Below the pieces are notes generated by a model that was not told where the DNA came from, did no database searches, and saw only the letters and a program-made list of their open reading frames with translations. This document shows positions 57,329 through 64,000 of a stretch of 64,000 nucleotides of DNA, piece after piece; the first letter of the stretch is position 1; each line of letters begins with the position of its first letter. Position numbers and translations under genes: made by a program. The DNA is taken from assembly GCF_900184795.1 (NCBI RefSeq), contig NZ_FXXN01000026.1:62001-126000 (forward strand), given 5' to 3'. The stretch is from Magnetospirillum sp. 15-1. GTDB lineage: Bacteria; Pseudomonadota; Alphaproteobacteria; Rhodospirillales; Magnetospirillaceae.

Positions 57329-57422
57329 GAGCAAGATCGCATCCAGGCCAAAGCCTGATGCGTCAATCTCGCTCCAGCTCAATTCGGATTGAGCCTGATC
57401 CGGTCATATCGGCCGGATCAGG
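57329..57422. repeat. Three consecutive hairpins in the ybjQ-mog spacer
   Basis: A long bulged hairpin (57329-57374, GCATC...AGGC core with CAAA loop), a 7-bp hairpin with TCGG loop (57377-57383 / 57388-57394) and a 10-bp hairpin (57394-57403 / 57413-57422) follow in order, ending 18 bp before the mog start. They may belong to the mog leader or be a dispersed repeat. Confidence 0.6.
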
Positions 57423-57440
57423 TTCTGGGAGAAAGCCGCC

Positions 57441-57980
57441 ATGACCGATCAGCCCGTTCCCATCGGGGTCGTCACCATCTCGGACCGGGCCAGCCGGGGG
57501 GTCTACGAGGACAAGGGCGGGCCGGCCATCGTCGCCGAGATGACCCGCTTCCTGTCCACTCCATGGCGGCCGGTGGCCAGGGTGATCGAGGACGAGCAGG
57601 CGCTGATCGAGGCGACGCTGAAGGAACTGGCCGACGTGGAGAGCTGTGCCCTGATCGTCACCACCGGCGGCACCGGCCCGGCACCCCGCGACGTGACCCC
57701 CGAGGCCACCGAGGCGGTGTGCGACAAGATGATGCCGGGCTTCGGCGAGCTGATGCGCGCCGAAAGCCTGAAGGTGGTGCCCACCGCCATCCTGTCGCGC
57801 CAGACGGCGGGCATTCGGGGCAAAAGCCTGATCATCAACCTGCCGGGCAAGCCCTCGGCCATCGCCGATTGCCTGAATGCGGTGATGCCGGCGGTACCCT
57901 ATTGCATCGATCTGATCGGCGGCCCGTTCATCGACACCGACCCGGCGGTGTGCAAGGCCTTCCGCCCCAAGGCCAAGTAG
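57441..57980 (+). CDS. mog: Molybdopterin adenylyltransferase
   Basis: This enzyme adenylates molybdopterin before molybdenum insertion. The 179 residues have the MoaB/Mog fold: TISDRASRGVYEDKGGPAIV (about 12-31), the nucleotide-binding VTTGGTGPAPRDVTPEA (about 75-91), LPGKPSAIADCL and the Glu/Asp residues of Mog. The C-terminal CIDLIGG region fits Mog more than MoaB. It is monocistronic as far as seen. Confidence 0.92.
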   Translation: MTDQPVPIGVVTISDRASRGVYEDKGGPAIVAEMTRFLSTPWRPVARVIEDEQALIEATLKELADVESCALIVTTGGTGPAPRDVTPEATEAVCDKMMPGFGELMRAESLKVVPTAILSRQTAGIRGKSLIINLPGKPSAIADCLNAVMPAVPYCIDLIGGPFIDTDPAVCKAFRPKAK

Positions 57981-57990
57981 GGGGGGGCCG

Positions 57991-59640
57991 TTAAGCCGGG
58001 AAGGTGACCGACACCACCGTCCCCTCGTCGACGAAGATGTGGGAGCGGCCGCCCAACTGGCGGGACAGGGCGCGGATCAGGCCGATGCCGATGCCGCGCC
58101 CCGGCTTGTCCGGCATGCCCACGCCGTTGTCGCGCACCGTGAAGTGCCATTCGCCCGCCTCGCGCACCAGGGTCACCCAGATGGTGCCGCGCCGCCCGTC
58201 CGAGAAGGCGTGCTTCAGGGCGTTGGACAGCACCTCGTTGGCCAGCATGCCCAGCGGCACGGCGCGTTCGAGGTCCAGGGTGCCTTCCACCTCCACCTCG
58301 ACGGTGACGCCGCCGGGAGACGAGGAATAGGAATTGGCCAGGGCCTCGGCCAGCTTGCCGAAATAGGTGCCCAGATCCACGTTGGACGCCAGATTGCGCT
58401 CGTAAAGGGTCTGGTGCACCAGACCCATGGAATGGATGCGGTCAAGCGCATCCTTGAGCGTCGCCTTGACCTTCTCGTCGGTGACGTGCAGCGACTGCAT
58501 GGTCAGCAGGCTGGAGATGACCTGCAGGTTGTTCTTCACCCGGTGGTGGACCTCCTGGAACAGCACGTCCTTTTCCGCCAGGGCGTTGGTCAGCTCGCGG
58601 GTGCGGCGCTCGCCGGTGGCCAGCAGCCGCGCCTCGTGCCGCAGGCTCTCGCTGGTGATGGCCGCCAGGATCAGCAGCAGCGCCATGGCGGCGACGAACA
58701 GCAGCACGTTGCGCCTGGTGCGCACGCTCCACTCGCGGAATACCGTGTCGGTGGGCATGCCCGAGGTGACCACCATCTCCAGGTCGGGGAGGTTGCGATA
58801 GGCCACCAGCCGCTCGATGCCGTCCACCACCGAGGTCGAGCGGTAGACGTCCGACTGGGACTGGGCGAAGCGGGTGAACGGCGGCTTGGTGGTGTCGAAG
58901 CGGGTGAAGGTGGCGTCGGGCGCGGGGTAGCGCGCCACCAGCCCGCCGTCCAGGCGCGACACCAGGAAGATGGAGCCCGGCTCGGGCTGGAGATCACGGT
59001 AGAAGTCGATGAAGTAGTCGGTCTTGACGGCGATTTCCGCCACACCCAGGGTGCGGCCGGTCCTGTCCACGATGGCCCGGCTGAAGATGATCACCCGTCC
59101 CTGATCGCCGCGCCCCGCCACCATGGCGCTCATGGCCGTGCGGTTGGGCCGGGCCAGGGGCAGGGCGAAATAATCGCGCTGGGCGGCGTTGGCGACGAAC
59201 AGGCCCATACGGTCGGTGGTCAGGACCGGATCGCCGCGCTCGTCATGGATGGCGATGGCGACGCCATAGGGAAGATTGCCGAGGACGGAATCCAGCCATT
59301 CGCGCTCGCGACGCGAGTCTTTCAGCTTGCTCAGCGGCTGGTCGGCCACATGGTCGATGATCATGCCGAGATTGGCGTGGGCGGCGCTGTGGGCGGCGCG
59401 GGCCTGGGATTCCACCAGCCGGGCCGAGAGGCGGAGATTGCTGCTCCAGTCGGCCAGGGTCGCCTGGTGATCGAACCAGGTAAGCGTCGACAGACCGGCC
59501 ATGCCGCCCAGCACCGCGATGGCGGTGATCAGGCCGAGCAGCAGCCTGGGACGCGGCAGCCGCGAGGGGCGGGCGGTCTCGGACTCCTTATCCGGGCGGC
59601 TGGGATGGTTGATCGCCACGCTGCCGCCGTTCATGGTCAT
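57991..59640 (-). CDS. HWE/HisKA_2-type sensor histidine kinase
   Basis: The 549-residue membrane kinase has an N-terminal helix (about 33-52), a periplasmic dCache-like sensor (about 55-310), a second helix (about 320-340) and a HisKA_2 domain with the phospho-His in [19 protein letters not shown]. It ends in an HATPase_c domain ([34 protein letters not shown]). No response regulator is adjacent. The start ATG overlaps the cobT stop by 4 bp (59637-59640). Confidence 0.9.
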   Translation of the reverse strand: MTMNGGSVAINHPSRPDKESETARPSRLPRPRLLLGLITAIAVLGGMAGLSTLTWFDHQATLADWSSNLRLSARLVESQARAAHSAAHANLGMIIDHVADQPLSKLKDSRREREWLDSVLGNLPYGVAIAIHDERGDPVLTTDRMGLFVANAAQRDYFALPLARPNRTAMSAMVAGRGDQGRVIIFSRAIVDRTGRTLGVAEIAVKTDYFIDFYRDLQPEPGSIFLVSRLDGGLVARYPAPDATFTRFDTTKPPFTRFAQSQSDVYRSTSVVDGIERLVAYRNLPDLEMVVTSGMPTDTVFREWSVRTRRNVLLFVAAMALLLILAAITSESLRHEARLLATGERRTRELTNALAEKDVLFQEVHHRVKNNLQVISSLLTMQSLHVTDEKVKATLKDALDRIHSMGLVHQTLYERNLASNVDLGTYFGKLAEALANSYSSSPGGVTVEVEVEGTLDLERAVPLGMLANEVLSNALKHAFSDGRRGTIWVTLVREAGEWHFTVRDNGVGMPDKPGRGIGIGLIRALSRQLGGRSHIFVDEGTVVSVTFPA

Positions 59641-61526
59641 CCCGCCCGGCGACGGCCGCTTGGGGCCTCTGCCTCGTCGTCGAACAGCGAGGTCAGCTGG
59701 CGCATCATGGTGCCGCCCAGCTCCTCGGCGTCCATGATGGTGACGGCCCGGCGGTAATAGCGGGTGACGTCGTGGCCGATGCCGATGGCCACCAGTTCCA
59801 CCGGCGAGCGGTTCTCGATATAGGTGATGACGTCGCGCAGATGCTTTTCCAGGGTATTGCCGGGATTGGCCGACAGGGTGGAATCGTCCACCGGCGCGCC
59901 GTCCGAGATGACCATCAGGATGCGCCGCTGCTCGGACCGCGCGATCAGGCGTTCGTGCGCCCACATCAGCGCCTCGCCGTCGATGTTCTCCTTCAAGATG
60001 CCTTCCCGGAGCATCAGGCCGAGATTGCGCCGTACCCGCCGCCAGGGGGCGTCGGCCGCCTTGTAGACGATGTGGCGCAGGTCGTTGAGGCGTCCCGGAT
60101 TGGCCGGCTTGCCCTCGGCCTGCCATTTCTCGCGTGACGAGCCGCCCTTCCACGCCCGGGTGGTGAAGCCCAGAACCTCGACCTTGACGCCGCAGCGTTC
60201 CAGGGTACGGGCCAGGATGTCGGCGCTCATGGCCGCCACGGTGATGGGACGGCCGCGCATGGAGCCGGAATTGTCGATGAGCAGGCTCACCACCGTATCG
60301 CGGAAATTGGTTTCCTTCTCGATCTTGAAGGACAGGGAATGCATGGGGTTGGCGACGATGCGCGCCAGCCGCCCGGTATCGAGCATGCCCTCTTCCAGGT
60401 CGAAATCCCAATTGCGGGTCTGCTGGGCCATCAGCTTGCGCTGCAGGCGGTTGGCCAGCTTGGAGACCACGCCCTGCAGGTGGGAGAGCTGCTGGTCCAA
60501 CTGGCGGCGCAGGCGGTTCAGTTCCTCCTGCTCGCACAGGTCCTCGGCGGTGATGGTCTGGTCGTACTGGGTGGTATAGGGGCGGTAGGGCCGGTCGTGG
60601 AACGCGGCGGAATTGGACAACTGCTCCTGATGCTGCTTGGACGGGCCGCCCGGCTCCTCGGTGCCGGTGCCGGTCAGCATCATCTCCTCGCCGTCGCCCT
60701 CGCCCTGGTCCTCGCCGCTGCCCTCCGACGAGCCGGGGGCCTGGGTGTCGCCTTCCTGCTGCGGCCCCTGGCCTTCCTGCTCGCCTTCCTTTTCCTGGCC
60801 GGCGCCCTGGGCATCCTGCTCCTGGCCGCTTTGGTCGGAATTTTCCGATTCATCGGATTCGGACGGCTGGTCGGTGCCGAAATCCAGGTCGCGCAGCAGC
60901 TTGTGCAGGCCCTTGGCGAAGCCCTCCTGGTCGCGCAGCAGGTCCTTCAGGCTGTCCAGGGTCGGGCCGGCCTTGGCCTTGATCTCGTCGCGCCACAAAT
61001 CCACGGCGGCCTTGGCCGACGGCGGCGGCTCCAGCCCGGCGAAGACCTCGCGGGCGATCAGGCGCATGGCGTCGGCCAGGGGCACCTGCTCGCGCCGGAC
61101 GGCGCGATCCAGGCCCTCGGCGCGGGCCTTGACCTCCAGCACCTCGGCGATGTTGGCGGCGGCGCCGGGCATCAGGCGGGCGCCCAGGGCCTCGACCCGG
61201 GCCTGCTCAACCATATCGTAGATCTTGCGCGCGTCGGGCAGTTGCGGCATGCGCCGCACATGCACCGTGTCGTCGTGGTAGCGCAGCCGGAGCGCGATGG
61301 CGTCGGCGGTGCCGCGCAGGCGGGCCAGGTCCGAGGCCAGGATGGTCCGCGGCGGCGAGGGCAGGCGGATTTCCGTGCCGCGCACGCTGCCGTTGCCGGC
61401 GGCGAAGCCGACATCCAGGTCGGAATGGCCGGACATGGCCTTCAGCGTGGCGGCGGTGGTGCGGCGGATGGTGTCGCCGACGCTCTCGCCCCTGGTGCCG
61501 TCCTTGCCCGTGGGGTTCTGCTGCAA
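59637..61526 (-). CDS. cobT: Cobaltochelatase subunit CobT
   Basis: The 629-residue subunit of the aerobic cobaltochelatase (with CobN and CobS) has an N-terminal helical part, a strongly acidic Glu/Gln/Asp/Ser-rich linker (about 205-285) and a C-terminal VWA domain with the MIDAS motif [10 protein letters not shown] (about 420-429). The pathway inserts Co2+ into hydrogenobyrinate a,c-diamide. It lies 16 bp downstream of cobS; cobN is not in this window. Confidence 0.94.
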   Translation of the reverse strand: MQQNPTGKDGTRGESVGDTIRRTTAATLKAMSGHSDLDVGFAAGNGSVRGTEIRLPSPPRTILASDLARLRGTADAIALRLRYHDDTVHVRRMPQLPDARKIYDMVEQARVEALGARLMPGAAANIAEVLEVKARAEGLDRAVRREQVPLADAMRLIAREVFAGLEPPPSAKAAVDLWRDEIKAKAGPTLDSLKDLLRDQEGFAKGLHKLLRDLDFGTDQPSESDESENSDQSGQEQDAQGAGQEKEGEQEGQGPQQEGDTQAPGSSEGSGEDQGEGDGEEMMLTGTGTEEPGGPSKQHQEQLSNSAAFHDRPYRPYTTQYDQTITAEDLCEQEELNRLRRQLDQQLSHLQGVVSKLANRLQRKLMAQQTRNWDFDLEEGMLDTGRLARIVANPMHSLSFKIEKETNFRDTVVSLLIDNSGSMRGRPITVAAMSADILARTLERCGVKVEVLGFTTRAWKGGSSREKWQAEGKPANPGRLNDLRHIVYKAADAPWRRVRRNLGLMLREGILKENIDGEALMWAHERLIARSEQRRILMVISDGAPVDDSTLSANPGNTLEKHLRDVITYIENRSPVELVAIGIGHDVTRYYRRAVTIMDAEELGGTMMRQLTSLFDDEAEAPSGRRRAG

Positions 61527-61542
61527 GATCGCTCCTCGAACC

Positions 61543-62544
61543 TTAGGCGAGCATGCGGGCCGGCCCCTCGGGCAGGTCCGTACCGAAGCAGCGCTGGTAG
61601 TATTCGGCCAGGATCGGCCGTTCCACCTCGTCGCACTTGTTGAGGAAGGTCACGCGGAAGGCATAGGCGTGGTCCGAGAAGATGCGGGTGTTCTCGGCCC
61701 AGGTGATCACCGTGCGTGGACTCATCACCGTGGAGATGTCGCCGTTCATGAAGCCCGACCGGGTGAGGTCGGCCAGCATGACCATCTTGGACACCAGATC
61801 GTGACCCTCGGGCGTGTCGTAATCCTTCAGCTTGGCCACCACGATGGAGCATTCGTCGTCATGGGCCAGGTAGTTGAGGGTGGCGACGATGTTCCAGCGG
61901 TCCATCTGGCCCTGGTTGATCTGCTGGGTGCCGTGATACAGGCCGGTGGTGTCGCCCAGGCCGACGGTGTTGGCGGTGGCGAACAGGCGGAAGGCGGCAT
62001 GCGGCCGGATCACCCGGTTCTGGTCCAGAAGCGTCAGACGGCCCTCCACCTCGAGGACGCGCTGGATCACGAACATCACGTCGGGGCGGCCGGCGTCGTA
62101 TTCATCGAACACCAGGGCGCAGGGGTGCTGCAGCGCCCAGGGCAGCATGCCTTCGCGGAACTCGGTGATCTGCTTGCCGTCCTTGACCACGATGGCGTCC
62201 TTGCCGATCAGGTCGATACGGCTGACGTGGCTGTCCAGGTTGACGCGGATGCACGGCCAGTTGAGGCGCGCGGCCACCTGTTCGATATGGGTGGACTTGC
62301 CGGTGCCGTGATAGCCCTGAACCATGACTCGGCGATTATAGGCAAAACCCGCCAGAATGGCCTTGGTGGTATCCGGGTCGAAGCGGTAGGCCGGGTCCAC
62401 GTCGGGGACGTGCTCGCTGCCCACCGAGAAGGCCGGGACCTTCATGTCGATGTCGATGCCGAACACCTCGCGGGCGGAGATTTCGGTGTCGGGCATGGCC
62501 AGGGGGTGGTCGGAGGCAAGCGGGCTTTGGGTCTTGGAAGTCAT
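61543..62544 (-). CDS. cobS: Cobaltochelatase ATPase subunit CobS
   Basis: The 333-residue AAA+ ATPase has Walker [16 protein letters not shown] (about 98-112), Walker B in [15 protein letters not shown], the [10 protein letters not shown] sensor and the arginine finger region [11 protein letters not shown]. CobS powers cobalt insertion with CobT and CobN. It starts downstream of the DnaJ-like gene with a 20-bp gap. Confidence 0.94.
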   Translation of the reverse strand: MTSKTQSPLASDHPLAMPDTEISAREVFGIDIDMKVPAFSVGSEHVPDVDPAYRFDPDTTKAILAGFAYNRRVMVQGYHGTGKSTHIEQVAARLNWPCIRVNLDSHVSRIDLIGKDAIVVKDGKQITEFREGMLPWALQHPCALVFDEYDAGRPDVMFVIQRVLEVEGRLTLLDQNRVIRPHAAFRLFATANTVGLGDTTGLYHGTQQINQGQMDRWNIVATLNYLAHDDECSIVVAKLKDYDTPEGHDLVSKMVMLADLTRSGFMNGDISTVMSPRTVITWAENTRIFSDHAYAFRVTFLNKCDEVERPILAEYYQRCFGTDLPEGPARMLA

Positions 62545-62564
62545 ACTCTTGTCCTAAGGGGCTG

Positions 62565-63149
62565 CTAAAGGCTCAGGCTGAGCTTCAGGGTGTTGTAGGC
62601 TTGGTTGATGCGCTTGAAGCGTTCCTCGGCATCCTTGTCGCCGTTGTTGGCGTCGGGATGGTGCTGCTTGACCAGCTCCTTGTAGCGGGCCTTCAGCGTC
62701 TCGGCGGTGAGCGGCGGAGTGAGTTCGAGAACCCTCATGGCCTCTTCCTCGGGAGTGGCGGCCCGAGCCTTGGGCCGCGCCTCCTCGGTGGCGGCATCCT
62801 CGAAGACCTCGAACGGGTCGTGGACGGTGTAGGCGAAACCCCGCTTGGCGCCCTGGATGCCCAGCGGCCAGGTGGGGCGCTGCCAGGTGGTGTCCTTGCG
62901 CAGCTCGGCCTCGATCTCCTCGGCGCCCATGCCGGCATAGTAGTTCCAGGCGGAATTGTACTCGCGCACATGGTTCAGGCAGAACCAGTAGTAATCGGTC
63001 AGCCGGTCGCGGGCCTGGGGGGCGCGGTATTCGGCTTCCAGCGCGCAGCCGGGATGGTCGCACCGGCGGGTGGCCGGTTGCGCCGGGGTGGGGCCGAAGG
63101 CCGGCCGCCAGGATCTGCGGGCGTTGGTCGCTTTCATGGCACCGGTCAT
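62565..63149 (-). CDS. DnaJ-domain protein
   Basis: The 194-residue protein has a C-terminal J domain (about 128-194; ARYKELVKQHHPDANNGDKDAEERFKRINQAYNTLK, with an intact HPD). The N-terminal part has a Cys-x(4)-Cys ... His pattern (RCDHPGCALEAEYRA, CLNHVREYNSAW) that may bind metal. It is the usual neighbour of cobS in alphaproteobacteria. The start is ATG 63149 or the in-frame ATG 63137. Confidence 0.86.
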   Translation of the reverse strand: MTGAMKATNARRSWRPAFGPTPAQPATRRCDHPGCALEAEYRAPQARDRLTDYYWFCLNHVREYNSAWNYYAGMGAEEIEAELRKDTTWQRPTWPLGIQGAKRGFAYTVHDPFEVFEDAATEEARPKARAATPEEEAMRVLELTPPLTAETLKARYKELVKQHHPDANNGDKDAEERFKRINQAYNTLKLSLSL

Positions 63150-63274
63150 AATGGAGGCTCGTTAGCCCCAAGGCAAGGCGGGAGCGGAAATTATGGCTCT
63201 GGCCAACGGCCTCTTGACGGCGGCGCCCATTGGCCCCAATTGGGGAGGGTTCCAATGGGCGAAAGGGCCAGGAT

Positions 63275-63556
63275 ATGCAGGTGACCCCGGTGATGCGCAA
63301 GAAACTCGAAGAAGGGCTGGCGCCGTCGCGCCTGGACATCATCGACGAATCCAACCGTCATGCCGGGCATGCCGGCCACAATCCCCAGGGCGAAAGCCAT
63401 TTCCGCCTGGAAATCGTCTCCGAGGCCTTCGCCGGCAAGAGCCGGGTCGAACGTCATCGCATGGTCAACGCCCTGCTGGCCGATGAACTGGCCGGGCGGG
63501 TGCACGCCTTGGCCCTGACCACCCTGACCAAGGACGAGGAAGCGCGGCGCCTGTAA
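63275..63556 (+). CDS. BolA-family protein
   Basis: The 93-residue protein has the BolA signature with the loop RLDIIDESNRHAGHAGHNP (two His candidate Fe-S ligands), ESHFRLEIVSEAFAGKSRVERHRMVNALLADELAGRVHALAL. BolA proteins work with monothiol glutaredoxins in iron-sulfur sensing and also affect morphology. ATG 63275 has AGGAT upstream. It is divergent from the DnaJ-domain gene. Confidence 0.93.
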   Translation: MQVTPVMRKKLEEGLAPSRLDIIDESNRHAGHAGHNPQGESHFRLEIVSEAFAGKSRVERHRMVNALLADELAGRVHALALTTLTKDEEARRL

Positions 63557-63585
63557 AGGCTGTTTTTTCGCGCCATAAGGCGCGC

Positions 63586-64000
63586 CTACTTCACCTTGAC
63601 GTCCATCATCTCCAGGTTCCGCCGGGCAGTGTCGGCGGCGGTGCTTTCCGGGGCGGCGGCGATGGCTTTCATCCAGTCTTCGCGCGCCCCGGCATTGTTC
63701 TCCTCCAGGCGGCGGATCATGCCGCGTTCCAGCAGGGCGTCGGGAAATGTCTGGTCGAGGATCAGGGCGCGGGACAGGTCTTCCTTGGCCAGTTCCAGCT
63801 TTTCCAGGTAGCGGTAGGCCACGGCGCGCAGCACCATGGCCTCGATGCGGTTGGGCTGGACCTTGAGCAGGGCGCTCAGCAGTTCGACCACCTCGGCGTA
63901 ATGATTGACCGAGGCCAGGGTCACCGCCTTGTCCAGCATCAGTTCGGGGTGGCCGGGCACCAGCTTCAGCGCGGTGTCCTGGTCGGCCAGGGCCTGTTCC
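63586..64000 (-). CDS. TPR-repeat protein, partial (continues past window end)
   Basis: The visible C-terminal part (at least 137 residues, frame open to the window end) has tandem TPR-like helices: YAEVVELLSALLKVQPNR, MVLRAVAYRYLEKLELAKEDLSRALILD and DALLERGMIRRLEENNAGAREDWMKAI. The true start is outside the window. Such proteins mediate protein-protein contacts; no function can be stated. Confidence 0.8.
   Translation of the reverse strand, partial: EQALADQDTALKLVPGHPELMLDKAVTLASVNHYAEVVELLSALLKVQPNRIEAMVLRAVAYRYLEKLELAKEDLSRALILDQTFPDALLERGMIRRLEENNAGAREDWMKAIAAAPESTAADTARRNLEMMDVKVK

Overview
The window is a 64 kb stretch of a high-GC alphaproteobacterial chromosome, densely coded, with many 4-bp ATGA/GTGA gene overlaps. 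The gene content points to the Rhodospirillales and fits a Magnetospirillum-like organism: sdhCDAB plus mdh-sucCD-sucAB-lpd as one long minus-strand TCA region, the ethylmalonyl-CoA-pathway enzymes Mch and Mcl2, bacteriohemerythrin, an HWE-type histidine kinase and CobS/CobT. No magnetosome genes, rRNA, CRISPR array, transposase or prophage were seen, so the genus is an inference.

Layout. 0-9.5 kb: lipoprotein, D,D-carboxypeptidase with SPOR domain, gamma-glutamylcyclotransferase and GAF proteins, a Chloroflexus-like malyl-CoA lyase, a ParE/Phd toxin-antitoxin pair, and the aromatic amino-acid cluster chorismate mutase-hisC-tyrC. 9.5-17.3 kb: metX-metW from a good sigma70-like promoter, a cache-domain chemoreceptor, a two-domain polyphosphate:AMP phosphotransferase, a second toxin-antitoxin pair with a palindromic operator candidate, an MFS transporter and bacteriohemerythrin. 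17.3-33 kb (minus strand): lpd, sucB, sucA, sucD, sucC, mdh, zapE, a DHH phosphoesterase and sdhBADC, interrupted by a small plus-strand lipoprotein gene. 33-40.7 kb: mch and mcl2, then pdxY, a LysE-family exporter, GNAT, polysaccharide deacetylase, GST, Nudix, Hsp20 and DUF1150. 40.7-49 kb: ptsN, rpoN, lptB, lptA, lptC, kdsD and a ribonuclease D-like gene on the minus strand, tRNA-Leu(CAG), an NDUFA9-like reductase and a small HTH protein. 49-64 kb: xerD, an unknown exported protein and a membrane microprotein; divergently aroK-aroB and a CBS-domain protein; phoH behind a structured RNA and terminator; extensin-like lipoprotein, ybjQ, mog; histidine kinase-cobT-cobS-dnaJ-like; bolA; a partial TPR protein.

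How it fits together. The TCA genes (succinate dehydrogenase, malate dehydrogenase, succinyl-CoA synthetase, 2-oxoglutarate dehydrogenase with its E3) lie next to enzymes that process mesaconyl-CoA, methylmalyl-CoA and malyl-CoA. This gives the cell a route to assimilate acetyl-CoA into malate and feed it into the cycle. A second group (kdsD-lptCAB) serves lipopolysaccharide synthesis and export and is linked to rpoN and ptsN. The xerD/aroK-aroB/CBS ... bolA/dnaJ-like/cobS-cobT order looks like a conserved alphaproteobacterial neighbourhood into which phoH, extensin-like, ybjQ, mog and the kinase are interposed.

The most unusual non-coding content is (i) a roughly 150-nt multi-branched RNA with its own terminator before phoH, (ii) a 237-bp five-hairpin palindromic element with terminal inverted repeats after the Hsp20 operon, (iii) a run of seven tiny-loop hairpins before tyrC, and (iv) smaller dispersed repeats. 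All coordinates and motifs were read by eye; no database search was run.
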